This document shows positions 22,266 to 34,387 of a stretch of DNA of 64,000 nucleotides, in pieces. The stretch lies in contig NC_065922.1 of the NCBI RefSeq assembly GCF_024586455.1, positions 11,714,089-11,778,088 of the forward strand. Reading direction: 5' to 3'. Below the pieces are notes generated by a model, which did no database searches, had not been told where the DNA came from, and saw only the letters and a program-made list of their open reading frames with translations. Position 1 is the first letter of the stretch. Each line of letters opens with the position of its first letter. Both the position numbers and the translations under genes were made by a program. This DNA is from Bactrocera neohumeralis. Taxonomy: Eukaryota; Arthropoda; Insecta; Diptera; Tephritidae.

Positions 22266-23416
22266 ATAAACTTCTTTCCCAACACAATCTAGCAGTTCAA
22301 TCAGAAAGCACATCACACTTCACCTTCTAACGCTTAGTAGCACATTTCTAGCGTTCTTTGATTAATGTGCCACACAAATTCTAATCAAACTAACATTTAC
22401 AACAACTAACTAGCATTGGGATCCAACTTTTTTCATTAAATTTACAATAAATTAGAAAATTATGCACGACGATAGGAACGAGAGCGGATAAGAGTTTGAC
22501 AACATACTCCAACAAGGCGGCTAAATGTTGTGTGGAAAGGTGTAAGTGGTGATGATTATGGGTGTGTGTATATGTATGTGTGAATGTATATGTATGGGTG
22601 AATGTACGTATGTATATATGCACTAAACTAAACACACCTAACAAAAACAATAAACACACTCATCTTGGCAGCTTGGTCTTTTGGAAGGCCTCGGCTTAAG
22701 AGCGCCTTACCGTGGACGCTCAGGTAGTTGCCGAAGAAATGCGGAAAATCATTATAATTCAAATTGAAATGTGTGGCATACATTAAGATAATTTTAATTA
22801 GCGCCTCAAACTAAATGTTATGTTGCCTCAAATGTGAACATGCAACGTCGCAGCGGTGGAAAGCATAAATAAATGCATATGTATGGTACGTAAAGTATAT
22901 GAGCATATTTGTGTATATGTGTGTGTGTGTACATATGTGCATGTTATCTAAGTAATGTTACCGTCAAGCCGTGGCCGTGCGCTCCAGCGGAAATGGTTCC
23001 TTCGCGAGCGTTGTTTAGTGCCACTTTGCACTCCATCACCGCGATAAGCGCCAACACCAGCGGCCAACTTAAGGACGCCAAGGTAATAAGCGAAGCGTTA
23101 GTGGCAGCACCGTGAGATAGCGGACATCGAGTTGTCTTAATAAAATTGAAATCAATTTTTCTTATAAATAAACTCATTCGGTTGATGTCTGGAGTTATCA
23201 CTACCGCCTTGCGCTTAATTGAGGCTTTTATCGGAGTGAGAGAGGGCCCTGCGTGGAAATGAATAATAACTGTGAAAAGAGTTTTAATGACTTAATTTTG
23301 TCACTGTTTAAAAAGGTGAAAGGCATTTATTGAAGTATACCTTCACATATGCATACGTACTTATCCATACTTGTACATAAGTATATGTATGTATATATAC
23401 CCGAAACTTAATAATG
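22266..23416. other. Unique DNA with microsatellites
   Basis: TGTATGTGTGAATGTATATG-type repeats at 22560-22625, TGTGTG near 22910-22935 and TACATA-type repeats at 23350-23400. A GC-richer, transposon-free block lies at 22970-23110. No gene identified. Confidence 0.45.
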
Positions 23417-23845
23417 GGTTGTCAAAAAAGTCTTGCGGTATTTTTATTGAATTTTTTTTATTGATTTATGAATTATTGATGACTCATGCCCAGCTCTTTG
23501 TCTACTATGTCTCTTTATTCAGCGATTTTATCGCAATTTTCGACGACAGGCCTTCCGGAGCGTGGCGCATCTTCGACCTCTACACCAGAACACGTTGAAA
23601 CCATTGTGCGGTGGAAATGGAAACTGTATCGGGTCCATAAACTGCACAAATTTTATTGGCGGCTTGAGTTGCATTTTTGCCTTTATTTCTCTTTATTTAT
23701 TTTCTCTTTATTTTGCTCCATGTTTGCGACGCTATAACTAACTAACGAGTTAAAAGAAACGACAATCAATCAAGCACGAATAAAACTAGAACTACGCGCT
23801 TTCAGCGCCAACTAGCGAAAATACCGCAAGACTTTTTTGACAACC
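23417..23845. mobile_element. Non-autonomous TIR element (MITE) with 28-bp perfect inverted repeats
   Basis: The left arm 23417-23444 (GGTTGTCAAAAAAGTCTTGC plus GGTATTTT) is the exact reverse complement of the right arm 23818-23845. The element is about 430 bp long. The interior has T-rich sequence and a segment (about 23540-23680) that looks like a leftover from a longer transposon, but no transposase frame. The right flank is TATATA; a matching TA on the left is not clear. Confidence 0.9.
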
Positions 23846-24100
23846 TATATAACCGAAGTTTGCAACGAAGTTTGTAACAACCAGCAGAAAACCTTCGCTC
23901 ACCCTGGAACCTCACTTGCATTACTTCAGAGTGGCGCTACATTTTTCACAGAGAAATTTACAACTGCGCACCTGCGTCCCAGTCCCGCTTTTTGCTGTGT
24001 AGCAAAATTTTTGGATAATTTTGTTGTAGTTATTTTAACGGCTGCCTAATCACCGTAAGGATAAGCTAAGTTCTCGTCGATGTCATCAGATGTCAACGGA
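23846..24100. other. Unassigned stretch
   Basis: A non-repetitive frame at 23837-24049 (70 residues) crosses the MITE end, so it is not a gene. Nothing else recognisable. Confidence 0.4.
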
Positions 24101-24375
24101 AGGCCCATGATCGGAGTCGAACCAAAGGGAGAGGGGTGTCAGATGGATGGGGTTAGTGGGACGTGCAAAGAGGTGGCCAGTGTTTTGCGGAGACTCATTG
24201 CACGCAGGACAAACTTATATCAGATATGTCGGAATCTATTCTGGATAAGTATGAGTTTAACTTGCTACAGTATCCAAAACGAAGCCGCGCTGCTGCAATT
24301 CTCACAACAGCCGGTTCTACGCACCGGAATTGACCCGGATTTTACACGACCAAGGGCTGTTATTTCAGAGATCTA
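24101..24375 (+). mobile_element. Longer copy of the short retroposed repeat, probable non-LTR 3' region
   Basis: 24293-24375 (CAACAGCCGGTTCTACGCAC, GACCCGGATTTTACACGACC, AAGGGCTGTTA) matches the repeats at 20953 and 37560 but without a clear CAA tail. About 190 bp upstream (from AAAGGGAGAGGGGTGTCAGA) appear to belong to the same unit. If so, the short copies are 5'-truncated versions of a longer retroelement's 3' end. Confidence 0.5.
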
Positions 24376-24379
24376 ATCC

Positions 24380-26028
24380 CGTTAGTTTTAATTTCTGCAT
24401 AATTGCCCAGTTTGTTTCACTTTCCAACACGACGTTGATAAAATAGTCCGCGTTTATAGGGTCAACCAGGTCTTCTCAGCAATGAGTTGCCATTGCAGAC
24501 ATTCAAAGAATGTGTGTTCAGCGTCGTCTTCTGTCTGCTCGTTGTGTAGGCATGATGGCTCTGTGACTTTTCCCATTCTGTGGAGGTACTTTCTGAAATA
24601 TTTGTGATCGGATAACAGCTGCGTTGTGTAAAAGTCGACTTCTCTGAATTTACGGCTTGTCCATAAGTTTAGGTCTTTTATTAGTCTGGCCGTTCATCTA
24701 CCGCGACTCTCCTTCTCCTATCCATGTTGCTATGCTGTTGTATGTATCTTTCTTTATTGCTACTTTCGGATGTTTCTTTAGCTGTCATAGCTTTATCCTT
24801 TCGCATACCAAAAGGTCAGTTGGACCGTTTATAACTAATACTGCATCACCTGACACTGTTCGATAGGCTGAATGGCTTTGAGAATTGCGCTGCGGTGCAC
24901 TATGGCCACTACCTTACGCCGTTTTCTTTTTTAAGCACATCTACACAGATCTCAGCTCCCTATAATAGACTAATTGTCGTCGACATTAGGAGCTTTATCT
25001 TTCCTTGGCTGAGGCCTGCTATGTTGACCATTAGTCTGGGAAGTGGGGGGTGATTTTCTTTGCCATTCCTGCGGCGTGCTGGATTTGTATGCAGAAGGTT
25101 AATCCGGGATCCAGTCTTACGCCTAGGTAGTTTACTGCTTTTTGTTTACTAAGAATATCCGTACTTATTTGTTTGCAGTAATAGCCCTGTTTTTTCCGTA
25201 GCGAGCTGGAGGTTGTGTGTGTCGAGCCACATTTGCGTGTATCATGACCTGATTAAGCTTTATTCGAGATTCTTCTGTATCTCGTGCTGTAATTACTGCT
25301 GCAAAGTCGTCCACGTAGTCAATTAAGTACGATTCGTCTGGCATTTCGACTGATGTTCAACGAGCCTGGGTCTGGAATGGATGCTTGTGCTGCTCTGACA
25401 TGTCCACTACGTGAACCCTCTTAGCTTTATACAGCAGTTTATGTTACTAAAGTAACTCCACACCACAGCTCTGAGTTAGTTGGGGATTTTAAAGCTTTTT
25501 TCGAGAGCTTTGATCATATCCATCCATCTAGCGCTGGTGAAGGCACTTCGGACATCTAAAGTCGCCAGCTACTCTATTCTTTTGCATTTATGCCAGCTAC
25601 CGCTGAGCGGCTTCTACACTTTCAATGACGCATTTTATAGCTCCTAGAGTTGATCTGCCGGGTCTAAAGCCAAGTTGTTTAGGCGGAGTCCTCCAGTTTC
25701 GTTGATAGCCGCTTTGAGTCTGGGTTTAAGTAGCCTTTCCTAGAGCTTACCCGCTGTGTCAAGCATGCATAGTGGACGGTATGCTGATGGCAAATAGGGA
25801 TGACCTTTTCCCTTACTGATTAGCACCAGCCGTTGCTTTATCCAGGGTTGAGGAAATATTCCGGCTTCGAGACAGGCGTTGTACTATATGCTGGCACTGC
25901 TGGTCGCTCTGCAGCGATTATTTTCAGGATTTCTGCTGGGGTCCCGTCCGGGCCAGTCTAGGTCTTGATGGTCTTGAGCTTGCCAGTGGCTAATTGCAGT
26001 TCTTCGAGGGTGAACTTGGTGAATTATC
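24380..26028 (-). pseudogene. R1-type non-LTR reverse transcriptase relic (minus strand)
   Basis: Read on the minus strand from 26028: SDQQCQHIVQRLSRSRN, KQLGFRPGRSTLGAIKCVIE (RT motif region), a block near 25280 where the catalytic aspartates would be, then KAVNYLGVRLDPGLTF (25090-25140). The C-terminal part has SEKSTF/REVDFYTTQLLSDHKYF, RKYLHRMGKV and a Cys-His stretch (CLHNEQTEDDAEHTFFECL, ~24500-24560), as in R1-clade elements. Stops and frameshifts are frequent throughout. Catalytic residues are not reliably readable. The order on the minus strand (RT then C-terminal zinc-type region) is as in R1. Confidence 0.85.
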
Positions 26029-26029
26029 A

Positions 26030-26292
26030 CTAAAGCATATAGTTGCCATACAAACTGAACAAAACAGGTCGTTGTATGGAAAACTTTTTTATTTGAGAAG
26101 GTATCACGAAATTTTACATGGATTACTGATTAAAGCAACGGCACTATCTCCGAAAAAAATTGTTCAGATCTGACCAGTATAGCATATAGCTGCCATACAA
26201 ACTGAGTTTTGAAAATCAGGACAAAGATCTTTTTGTAAGTTTTATGCTATGAAAAATGCACCTGTAAAGGTTATAATGCCGAAGATTTACGT
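26030..26292 (-). repeat. Partial copy of interspersed repeat family A (minus strand)
   Basis: GCATATAGTTGCCATACAAA and GCATATAGCTGCCATACAAA occur 147-150 bp apart, followed by AAAATGCACCTGTAAAGG and the family 5' end. Two modules are present in reverse orientation, directly abutting the R1 relic. Confidence 0.8.
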
Positions 26293-27884
26293 TCATTCTT
26301 ATTTTAATCTTGATATACATATACATACATACATATATATATTTATACATTAATATACACACATATTTATTCAGCATATGCATATATTTACCTCCTCTAT
26401 CTCAAACAAGTTAAAAGTCGACATACAAGAATGTCAACAGTTACTTGCATCCTTCAAAATGATAAAAAAAGAAATAAATTTATTTTACTAGTTACATAAC
26501 AAATTCATATCTGCTGTCTGCATTTTCAACTTTATCATGCGATCTCGGCGCAACAGATGGCTCCGGAGAGGACAGTTAATCGATGAGCTAATCGCTGAAT
26601 GCGACAGGTTAAAACCCACCTTACAAGCATGCCCACACTTACAGCCACACACACACACTCAACTACTCACACACACACACACACACAAACATATATATAA
26701 AAGATATGCATTTTCGAAACATACCCACTCATCCTCCGTTATCTATGTCCCGTGTGCACAGGTCCTGTTAGGGCAACTCGCAGCAGGTTGCCACTTGTAC
26801 TTTCAACATCCTAGATTATTGTTGTTGTTGTTATTGTTAATGCTTGTTTTTGTGCGCGCTGAGCACGTTCTCATCATTGGTACCGTAATGTGACAAATAT
26901 CGACAATTTATGTGCAACAAATATCGTTAAGCGATCGGTGGTGCAGTTAACAGTAAAATTATAAGCCAAATGTGTTGCAGCTACACGTTTCTTCCGTTCC
27001 ATACGTGACCTCTGCTATCGAATATAAAAGTACTTTAGCTTTGTGTAGAATTGTATGTATGTATGTATATATATAATAATTGTATTGGTATTTGTAAGTA
27101 TGTGTCACGTTCACATTGGCGACTTTAAGGTTATTAGGTTAATACTAACATACAATTTCTATGCTGACTAAGTTTTCATCCTTTTGGAATCGACGGATAT
27201 AAGAAGAGCGAGAGAAAACATAGCACAAACTGGACTGACTCTACAAACTCGAAACTCGCTCGGTAGAATTTTAAATTTTCGATCGAAAATGTTGAAGTGT
27301 TGAACTATATATTTAAATATTTTTTGTATGTAACAAACAGACTGTCTTTATGCAAAAATCTGCAGACAACGCTATGGAAAGTGTCGTTAAACCCGATAGA
27401 TACCGCTGAAGAATCAAGTATTTAGATATTAATACAGTTAAATCCTTTAAAAAAGACAACTTCGGCAACTTTTTCTGGGCGTTTGAGAAAAACAATCGCG
27501 TTTTCCTTTCTCAGGCTCTATTAAACATGAGATTTTGATACAAAATACCGGCTAATGAGCCAATTTTCAGACTGATAATTTTCAAGAGGTTCTCTGGAGC
27601 GAACACGAGATATTAGTCTATACAAAACTTTCTAGGAAATGATCTCATTAAATGATGGTCAAGTAAAAACAAAAATTTCAACAAAGCTGGGTGACCCGAA
27701 TCCTTCTATTGTATAGCGGAATAAAAAATACTTACCACTATTCAACCAATTGAGTAATGCTTTCATGAACTTAAGGTTTACTTTTTGCTAATAAAATTTC
27801 AGTCTTCTGAAAATCTTAGACTGGGCCTAACCCCCTACAGTCGCTTGAAGGCGCTTAAGTCAAGTAGCACAGATTATTTATCAA
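26293..27884. other. Unique DNA with CA and TATA-type microsatellites
   Basis: CACACA runs at 26645-26690, TTGTTGTTG near 26820 and TGTATG repeats at 27050. The frame at 26537-26893 (118 residues) is driven by the HTHTHT/LLLLLL repeats and shows no domain. Nothing recognised at 27100-27880. Confidence 0.45.
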
Positions 27885-28770
27885 TTATTTGAAAAAAAAT
27901 ATACGGAAAGGAAAAAAGTGTGAAAGTGTGACAAATGAATGAACTTTTTTCCTTCTTCTCTTCAATGAATCGACAGAATATCCTCTGCCGTAGAGCCGCA
28001 GAGCATGTTCCGGGTGCCCCTCGCAAGGTATGGTTACCTTCGCTTTGGACACTGATGGAAAATTGCTGCTGTCCACCACCTCCATTTTCGCTCCATCCCA
28101 CAGGTTTGGAAGTGTTCTGACCGTTTCCCTTACCCATGTTAGCGTCGGATCATCGCTACATTTTAAGATTTTAACTCCACTAAGCCACCCTGCTCCATCA
28201 AATGACGACATGAGTGCGCTCGTTTTTCGAGAAGAGGGTTTCCAATAGCTTCATTTCCACTATTTTCCACAGCTCCTGTTACATTTGTCCCAGCGAATTT
28301 CTGCGGTCTATGAGCGCGAGGATCAATATCGTTTCGTAGTCTCATTAGCTGCTTTTCAATGCGATTAGCATACGCTGGATTCGAGGCATTACAGCAATTT
28401 CGAGTGGCAAAGTGTGCCCGACCGTTCTGCACCTCCTCTCTATCCCAAGTCCAGCCATTTTACCTCTTCTTCCTTCAGGCTCGACTTGCCCTCGAGACGG
28501 TTGCATATTCCGACCGTCGCCAGAGTTGGAACCCTCGGTCACCTGCATAGGAGAACGAAGGAGTTCCTCTTCTTCTTCTGTGTAAATGCTTACTGCGCTT
28601 TCTTGGTCCGAATCTTCATAGACTGTGGCTCCTGTGCGCTGTAAAACTGGTTTGGAAGTAGTACTACAACCACCGCAACTTGCTCCCGTTGCAGTGGAGG
28701 TGTGGTCGCTGGCGATACAGCTCATAAGATCGCTGTGCCCGCCAAAGGTAGCAACCTCGTGTGCCAACGA
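27885..28770 (-). pseudogene. Retrotransposon ORF1-like protein relic (resembles DUF4780 family)
   Basis: Three overlapping minus-strand frames (28345-28767, 28163-28432, 27885-28211) read as one frameshifted protein. The N-terminal part has an acidic/serine-rich stretch (ESAVSIYTEEEEELLRSP). The C-terminal part has LKCSDDPTLTWVRETVRTLP, NLWDGAKMEVVDSSNFPS and KAKVTIPCEGHPEHALRLYG. From family knowledge this resembles DUF4780 proteins, which I associate with ORF1/gag-like proteins of insect retroelements. The assignment is by memory of the pattern only. At least two frameshifts break it. Confidence 0.65.
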
Positions 28771-29080
28771 CGTTTGAACCGATATCCCCGTCCGCTTCCT
28801 ACCTTATTTTTCCTCCATGTTGAGTTTTGATTCGGGGGTCACTACCCCTACAGTTTCATACCTACCGCCAGGTGCCTCATTAGCAATGACCCATTCACCT
28901 ACTACTGAGGATGCATATAAAGCAATTCAACATAAGGGAATGATTAGGCTGGGAGCCGCCTGCCTGCAATGTAACGACTCTGACAGGAACCAGCTTGAGA
29001 TCAATACATTGTAAGCAGCGACCCCTTTGCCCTGTTGACATCCGCGCTGAGGATACATACATACATATTTAAGGTGGATC
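28771..29080. other. Unassigned stretch next to the ORF1 relic
   Basis: A frame at 28817-29014 (65 residues, plus strand) is unrecognised. It may be degraded retroelement sequence. TACATACATA lies at 29056. Confidence 0.35.
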
Positions 29081-29084
29081 TAGC

Positions 29085-29250
29085 CTCTTGTGCAAACTGC
29101 CGGTTCTGTGACCGGTTCTTGAGCACTTGATGCTAGATTGCAAAGAAGTTTGTATGCGTAGGATTAAGGCTCTTATATCCATGTATCCGAATAGGCAACA
29201 CGTTGCCTCAATAGCATCCAGCAGTATACTGGGTTAATCAGTATGCCGGA
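29085..29250 (+). pseudogene. C-terminal scrap of a non-LTR retrotransposon polyprotein
   Basis: In one plus-strand frame, EHLMLDCKEVCMRRIKALIS followed by MYPNRQHVASIASSSILG resembles the conserved tail after the RNase H region of jockey-like elements (EHLL-C-C-...-RR). An adjacent frame gives CANCRFCDRF, the preceding cysteine motif, so there is a frameshift between them. Confidence 0.5.
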
Positions 29251-30949
29251 CCTACATACATATGTATGTGAGTCGTTGTGGATGAGAGCTGGGCACAATA
29301 GAAATTTGGTCGCGGTGCAAACATCAATTTATGTATATTTATCTATGTATCTATATAAAAAGTTATTTATATAAACATTAAATTCAACAAAATCTTCTTC
29401 ATTTTAACCTCACTTTTCTACCATATTTGCCGAAATCTCTTCCTGCTTGTCGTTCGGAACTGCGGGTCGATAATTCATGAGTAAATCTCATTAATTACAA
29501 CAATAAATACATTAAACCTAACTCAAACCAACCGAAACAAGGGAAAATTAGCAACAAAAGAGAGAAATAAAATCGATATACATACATACATGCATACAAA
29601 CATGTTTACATAAGCACAAACTACTTATGTGTTTGTATGTATATACGTGAATATATAATATTTTTATAATTTTCAATGAAGCTGTGTGAAGGATACAAAC
29701 AGCAACAACGAAATAACAATGCTCAATTATTTATACATATGTACATGTATGTATGTGTTGGTAAAGTTATTTTTGTTGTTGCGATTGTCTTAATGTTTTG
29801 TCTGTGGCGGCAGACTTGAAACGCCTCATCGGCATTAAAGCTCCCGGAATGCTTTTCTATCCACCACATACATACATACATACATATGTACATACGATAT
29901 ACATACATACACCTTTATAGCTTGTACTTAGCTCTCAGCTGGCTTAGCAGGATGAGCGAGCCATCTAATGAAAAATGCAAACATAAATAAATCGAAATAA
30001 ATTGAGGAAAAAGCCAAATACGTACATAAATGAACAAATACATTCATAGTAAAGGGCCACCTTCGGCTCCGGCTGTTAAAAGGGGTGGACAGCCAAACAC
30101 TCACGGGCACACGCCAGACCGCCCACCCCTGCCAACCGCAGTTTTTGTATACAATTTACAACCAAAAGAGAAGGCATGTTCGTATGGATGTATGCATGGG
30201 TAAAAAACAACAAAATACATATGTATGTATGCGTTGTACATACATATGAAATTATGTATGTAAACAGGCATATTTATGTATTTATGTGCATTGTTATTGC
30301 TTTCTCGCATTTATGATACAAACGTTGTTTTGGTCGTTCTTGTTGTTGCTGCTCTTGTCTACTGCTGTTATGGTTGCGGTTGCTGCCGCTACTGTCAGTT
30401 TATCTATCTGTCTGTCCGTCTGCTTGTTTGTACGCTTGCGGTCTGTTTGTTTGTTTAGTTAAACGCCTTCTTGTATTTGTTGTAATTGCCAGCGAGCACT
30501 GGTGTTGGCTCGGTTTGCTAGTGTATACGTCGTTTTGTGCGTTAGTGTTGGTGTTTATCTGTGTAAAATTGCTAAGTAATTTCGCTCTCGTCAGCGAATG
30601 CGTGTGTGTGTTTGCAGTATGTGAGTTGGCGCGAATGGGCGGAGCTTCGCTGGTTATTAAATGGATACACATTAAGGTAGAGTGGCGTTGCCAGATATCG
30701 CAGCCAAGAAAAAAGAGTTTTTACTTAAAAAAAAAATAATGTTTTTAAGGTAATGTCAAATCAGATATTTTTAATTCGTATTTGTAAAATTCCATTCATT
30801 ATTATTGAAATTTGTATATTAGTTAAACATTTTTGAGAAATTTTAACGCAGAAACGTCAGTTTACACAGCCGTATTAGTTTTGCGGGGATACCAAATCCA
30901 GACATATCGGCTTAAAGGCAGCTCATTTTTGTGCTGTCAAGGCAGTTTT
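29251..30949. other. Unique DNA with TACATA/TATG and TTG microsatellites
   Basis: Repeats at 29580-29640, 29730-29760, 29860-29910 and 30200-30260. The stretch 30290-30640 is rich in TTG/CTG and CTGTCTGTCC, giving low-complexity frames (30276-30739). No domain or transposon signature was seen. Confidence 0.45.
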
Positions 30950-31605
30950 GTAAACGGCGAAGAATGGTGTGTGTTGAACCTCTTTTCACTGGTCTTTTCC
31001 AAGATTAGGCGCATGATGAATATCTGGTCAGTTGTTGATTTTCCAGGCCTAAAGTCACACTGATAAGGTGCAATCAGCTTGTTGACAGTGGGCCTTAATC
31101 TTTCACACAATACGCTCGATAGAACCTTATATTTCGTCCGACAATATTACACAAAGAAGCTTATCAGTTCGTCGTCGGCGAATCTAAATACCTTAGCCTC
31201 GACCATCGACCCTCATTTCTTTGTTGTTCTTAAAACGGGTAATTTCTGCTCCATCTTCTTCTTCGTGGGTTTACCATCTTCTGGTGTTATACCCATGCTC
31301 TGGGCATCAGTTACTAGATCATGTTCTACAAGGATAGACTTCGGTCTTGAAACCTTCTGTTAGTCGCCGCATTTTTTCGTGGAATTTTCGAGCATTACCC
31401 CTGTCGGCCAGTTTGTCAAGCACTTCGAACTCTCAGCCTTCTCGGTATCTGTCCAATCCCACACGTGTTGCGGTCGATTGTAACGTTGCGAGTAGGCAGT
31501 CTTCTCCACTACGACACGTGACTCCTCATCGTACCAGCTGTTCTTTTGCGTTTTCCGAAAACCAATGGTTTCGTATGCAACCAGCTTGAAATGCCATCCC
31601 ACAGT
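30950..31605 (-). pseudogene. Non-LTR reverse transcriptase relic, upstream part (minus strand)
   Basis: The minus strand read from 31605 gives a pre-RT region (ELWDGISSWLHTKPLVFGKR, then KFHEKMRRLTEGFKTEVYPC). It continues into RT sequence whose nucleotide order matches 15868-16440 of the plus-strand element: ATGCCCAGAGC near 31290, and GTCTAATCGTCGTTT-like and GATTTCCAGGCC equivalents near 31040. It covers sequence upstream of, and overlapping, the start of the 15868 copy. Stops and a deletion make it a relic. Confidence 0.75.
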
Positions 31606-31669
31606 TCACTTATACAGAGTTGTTGACGATGCTTTTTCTAAGGGAAAAATGCTTTAAAATATTTTAGGA

Positions 31670-32045
31670 AACATCAGACAATGGAAAATTTGTCCCGTTA
31701 AAAATCGAGAGATGTAGGGATAAGTACGGATTAGCCAGTGAAATTATAGCCCAAATGGTGCATAAAAAAGGTTTAATTGTAACGCAAGCTGAACATATAA
31801 AAGAAGAACGTCAAACGAAGGCTAGCCTTTACTTGAGAGCACCAGCAAAATGACACAAAATTCTGCGATATTGTGGTTTGGAGTGATGAATTCAAGAATA
31901 ATGTCTTTAGGAATGATTACCCTATTTCAGGTGACTATCACTAAAAGAATTAAATCCACGTTAAAACTGAAACGTTGTCATCAGGCGACGTTTCACTCCA
32001 TTGGGGGAAGGGCCACTTGTACAAGTTGAGGCAAAATGACTGGCT
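31670..32045 (+). mobile_element. Tc1-like transposase relic
   Basis: On the plus strand, LKIERCRDKYGLASEIIAQM, then VVWSDEFKNNVFRND (the Tc1 WSDESKFNxFGSDG block, first catalytic aspartate present), and after a frameshift a segment equivalent to TVKHGGGxVMVWGCF. It stops where the next transposon's end begins (32051). Confidence 0.6.
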
Positions 32046-32052
32046 GAATTTA

Positions 32053-32971
32053 CGTAGGTTGCTTTCTATATTTCCGGATTCGAGAACTAAAACATATTTG
32101 AAGCATGGAAAAATGCTTTACTATTTTTAAAAATATTCTCCATTAAAATCTATACACCACCTCTTCAGGTGTTGAAAAACGTTGACCTCTGAGTCTGAGG
32201 GAAGAAAAAGAAGTCATTCCTTGCCAAGTCAGAATTTTACGGTGGATGACTTATCAAATCGATGTTTTGAATGCTTGAAACTGCTGTTGTTTCAGTCGTT
32301 GTGTGAACTCTCGCATTGTCATGGTGGTCTTGGTCTTCGACGGTTGGTTTTTCTTAAAGGAAACTAACGAACAAACGATTGTATACCACTTAGAAATTAC
32401 TGTTTTGCTTTGTTCCAGTGGTATGATTTCGAGATGTCCAGTTTTTCCAAAAAAAATGCAACCATTTTCTTGGCAGTGCCTCTTGGCAACAACTTTTATT
32501 GGATTCGGCTCATCTTGAAACACTCATACAGTCGACTGCTGTTTACTTTCAGGCTCATGCGTGTAAATCCACTATTCATAACCTGTCACAATGTCATAGA
32601 CGTGTTTCGAAGCACTGCTTTGTGCATAGTATCAATAGCTTTCGGACAACTGATATTGGACGACCTTCCCGAAATTCCTCTTAGAGTAATTTATGACCTC
32701 GATTGAACTCACTTCATCGTCAAAAATTCAATTAAGTGTACCGATGCACTCTTAATGAATTAATCCACGTGTAAAAAATAATCGCGCGAACATTCCATTT
32801 ATAGGCCGAGATGAACATTTTAAGTTACTGTGAACAACATAAATAGCGGTCGCATGTCAAATCGTTCTGAGTATGCATACCATCAAAAATGTCAAACTTT
32901 ACAATAAAATTTTGAGTTTCCAGATTGCAACACTAGTGTTGCCAAACCCGGAATATAAAAGGCAACCTACG
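32053..32971 (-). mobile_element. Mariner element with TA target duplication, internally deleted (minus strand)
   Basis: The ends CGTAGGTTGC (32053) and GCAACCTACG (to 32970) are the outermost part of TIRs about 27 bp long, and TA flanks both sides. The minus strand encodes transposase fragments, including the 89-residue frame 32254-32523 (FGKTGHLEIIPLEQSKTVIS, KWYTIVCS) and N-terminal to first-catalytic blocks at 32530-32720. About 0.92 kb remains, shorter than the ~1.3 kb of full-length mariners. The same family is at 52147-52605. Confidence 0.85.
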
Positions 32972-32973
32972 TA

Positions 32974-33640
32974 CTGAGACCATATAAATGGAAATCTCGC
33001 CAAATTTCGATTTATCCATAAAATTCAACTTTTTTGGATTTACATGTGGCTTAATTATGAGAGCAAAAGTGCACACACACTTGTATGTACATATGTACCA
33101 ATAATGAAAATACAAATACATGAAAATAAAAATATATTAACGCTATTACAATGCGGACCCGGCCACACCTTGAGCTATAACTACAATTTCCATTACTTTT
33201 ACCAAACTAATATTTATTGGTGTAAATACTGGATTACCACATAATGCCATGAGAATAATTTTATTACATAATCGTACTAGCCAACTAACGACACTAACAC
33301 AACAAAAATCAAGCTTAACAGTACTTGAAATAGCCAACTAAAGCGCAAACTCAGCGCTGGAAACTCCAAACAGCAGACAAAAACAAAATATACAATGGGA
33401 AACTGCCATTGCAGTTGCTACATTCACTCACATGCATACATACATGCATACATACATTGATCCATACAAACAAACAAGAGGCCTTCATATTTGTATTTTC
33501 ACAGTGAGAGGTGGCGAAAACACCACAGCAAACACTTAACTGTAATAAAAGCAGCAACAAAATTTACGCATTCACATAAGGCAGGCAAACCTACTTATAT
33601 GTATATATACATGCACACATACGCACACACATATGCACAT
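32974..33640. other. Unique AT-rich flank upstream of mab-21
   Basis: CATACATACATG and CACACA repeats (33420-33460, 33600-33640). No coding frame of interest. Confidence 0.45.
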
Positions 33641-34387
33641 TAGCAGCTACAAACCGGCTATACACCAGGCCCACAGACCAATCAGCTGTCTGCTCTCTCT
33701 TTCACACCAACGCTGTGCGTTCAACAGCGAATGGGCAACTACATAACGGCACAACAGTGAACAAGAGCAGGATGGCAGCTGTGGCACAGTTGCTTCAGCT
33801 GTTGGAGCGACAAGCAATCGCGCGTCTCGCGAGCGCATAACAAAGCGACGGCGACGGGCGAGTCAGGTTGGTTTTCTTGCGGTGAGTGCGCCATACGGAA
33901 TCAGTCCACATTGGAGCTTGGCGTTGTGTGTACAAGAATACGAGCGTAGCACAAGAAACTTGAACGCGACGGCGGTGACGTTTTCGATTGTTGCGCTAAC
34001 GACGGCTGTTGACGATGATGATGGGTGTGAATGGCGCGTGTGGAATGGTGATTAACAACAAAAACCGCAAAGTATCAATGTGTGACAAGTGAAATTGATA
34101 TCGGAGTAATCAATAGAGCAAAACAACAACAAATTAACAACAGTTATTGAAAAAGTTTCTTTTGGTGAATTGTTGAATTAAAAGTGTATAGAAAGAAGAA
34201 TAGAAAGATAAAAGATTTAATAAAAGAAATTGTGAAAAAATTGCGAAAAAATATTCAAGGTTGATATAACCTTGGTTTGAGACCACAACAAGCAGCTTAC
34301 ATAGCAGTTCAACCCAGCTTAGCCGGTATTCAAACTGATACACAAAATCTCCTCTCTCCCCACACCAAAAGACAACACACAAGCGAA
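33640..34387 (+). promoter_or_regulatory. mab-21: Probable promoter and 5' leader of mab-21
   Basis: The stretch is unique and free of transposons. It is G+C-richer up to about 34030 and then A-rich up to the start codon. The first in-frame stop upstream of the ATG is at 34262-34264, so the reading frame cannot extend far 5'. A donor-like GGTGAGT occurs near 33881, so a non-coding first exon with an intron is possible. The transcription start site cannot be fixed from sequence alone. Confidence 0.5.

Noticed and set aside
26537..26893. 118-codon plus-strand frame beginning with an ATG
   Set aside because: Most of its length comes from CACACA and TTGTTG repeats. The first 30 residues are not recognisable.
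30374..30739. 121-codon plus-strand frame
   Set aside because: It is cysteine/leucine/valine-rich, derived from TTG/TGT/CTG repeats, with a low-complexity antisense frame opposite.
34277..34387. Open frame continuing 37 codons upstream of the chosen mab-21 start
   Set aside because: It has no ATG (the frame begins at a TTG), and the family N-terminus begins at MLVPSDM. The stop at 34262 closes the frame.
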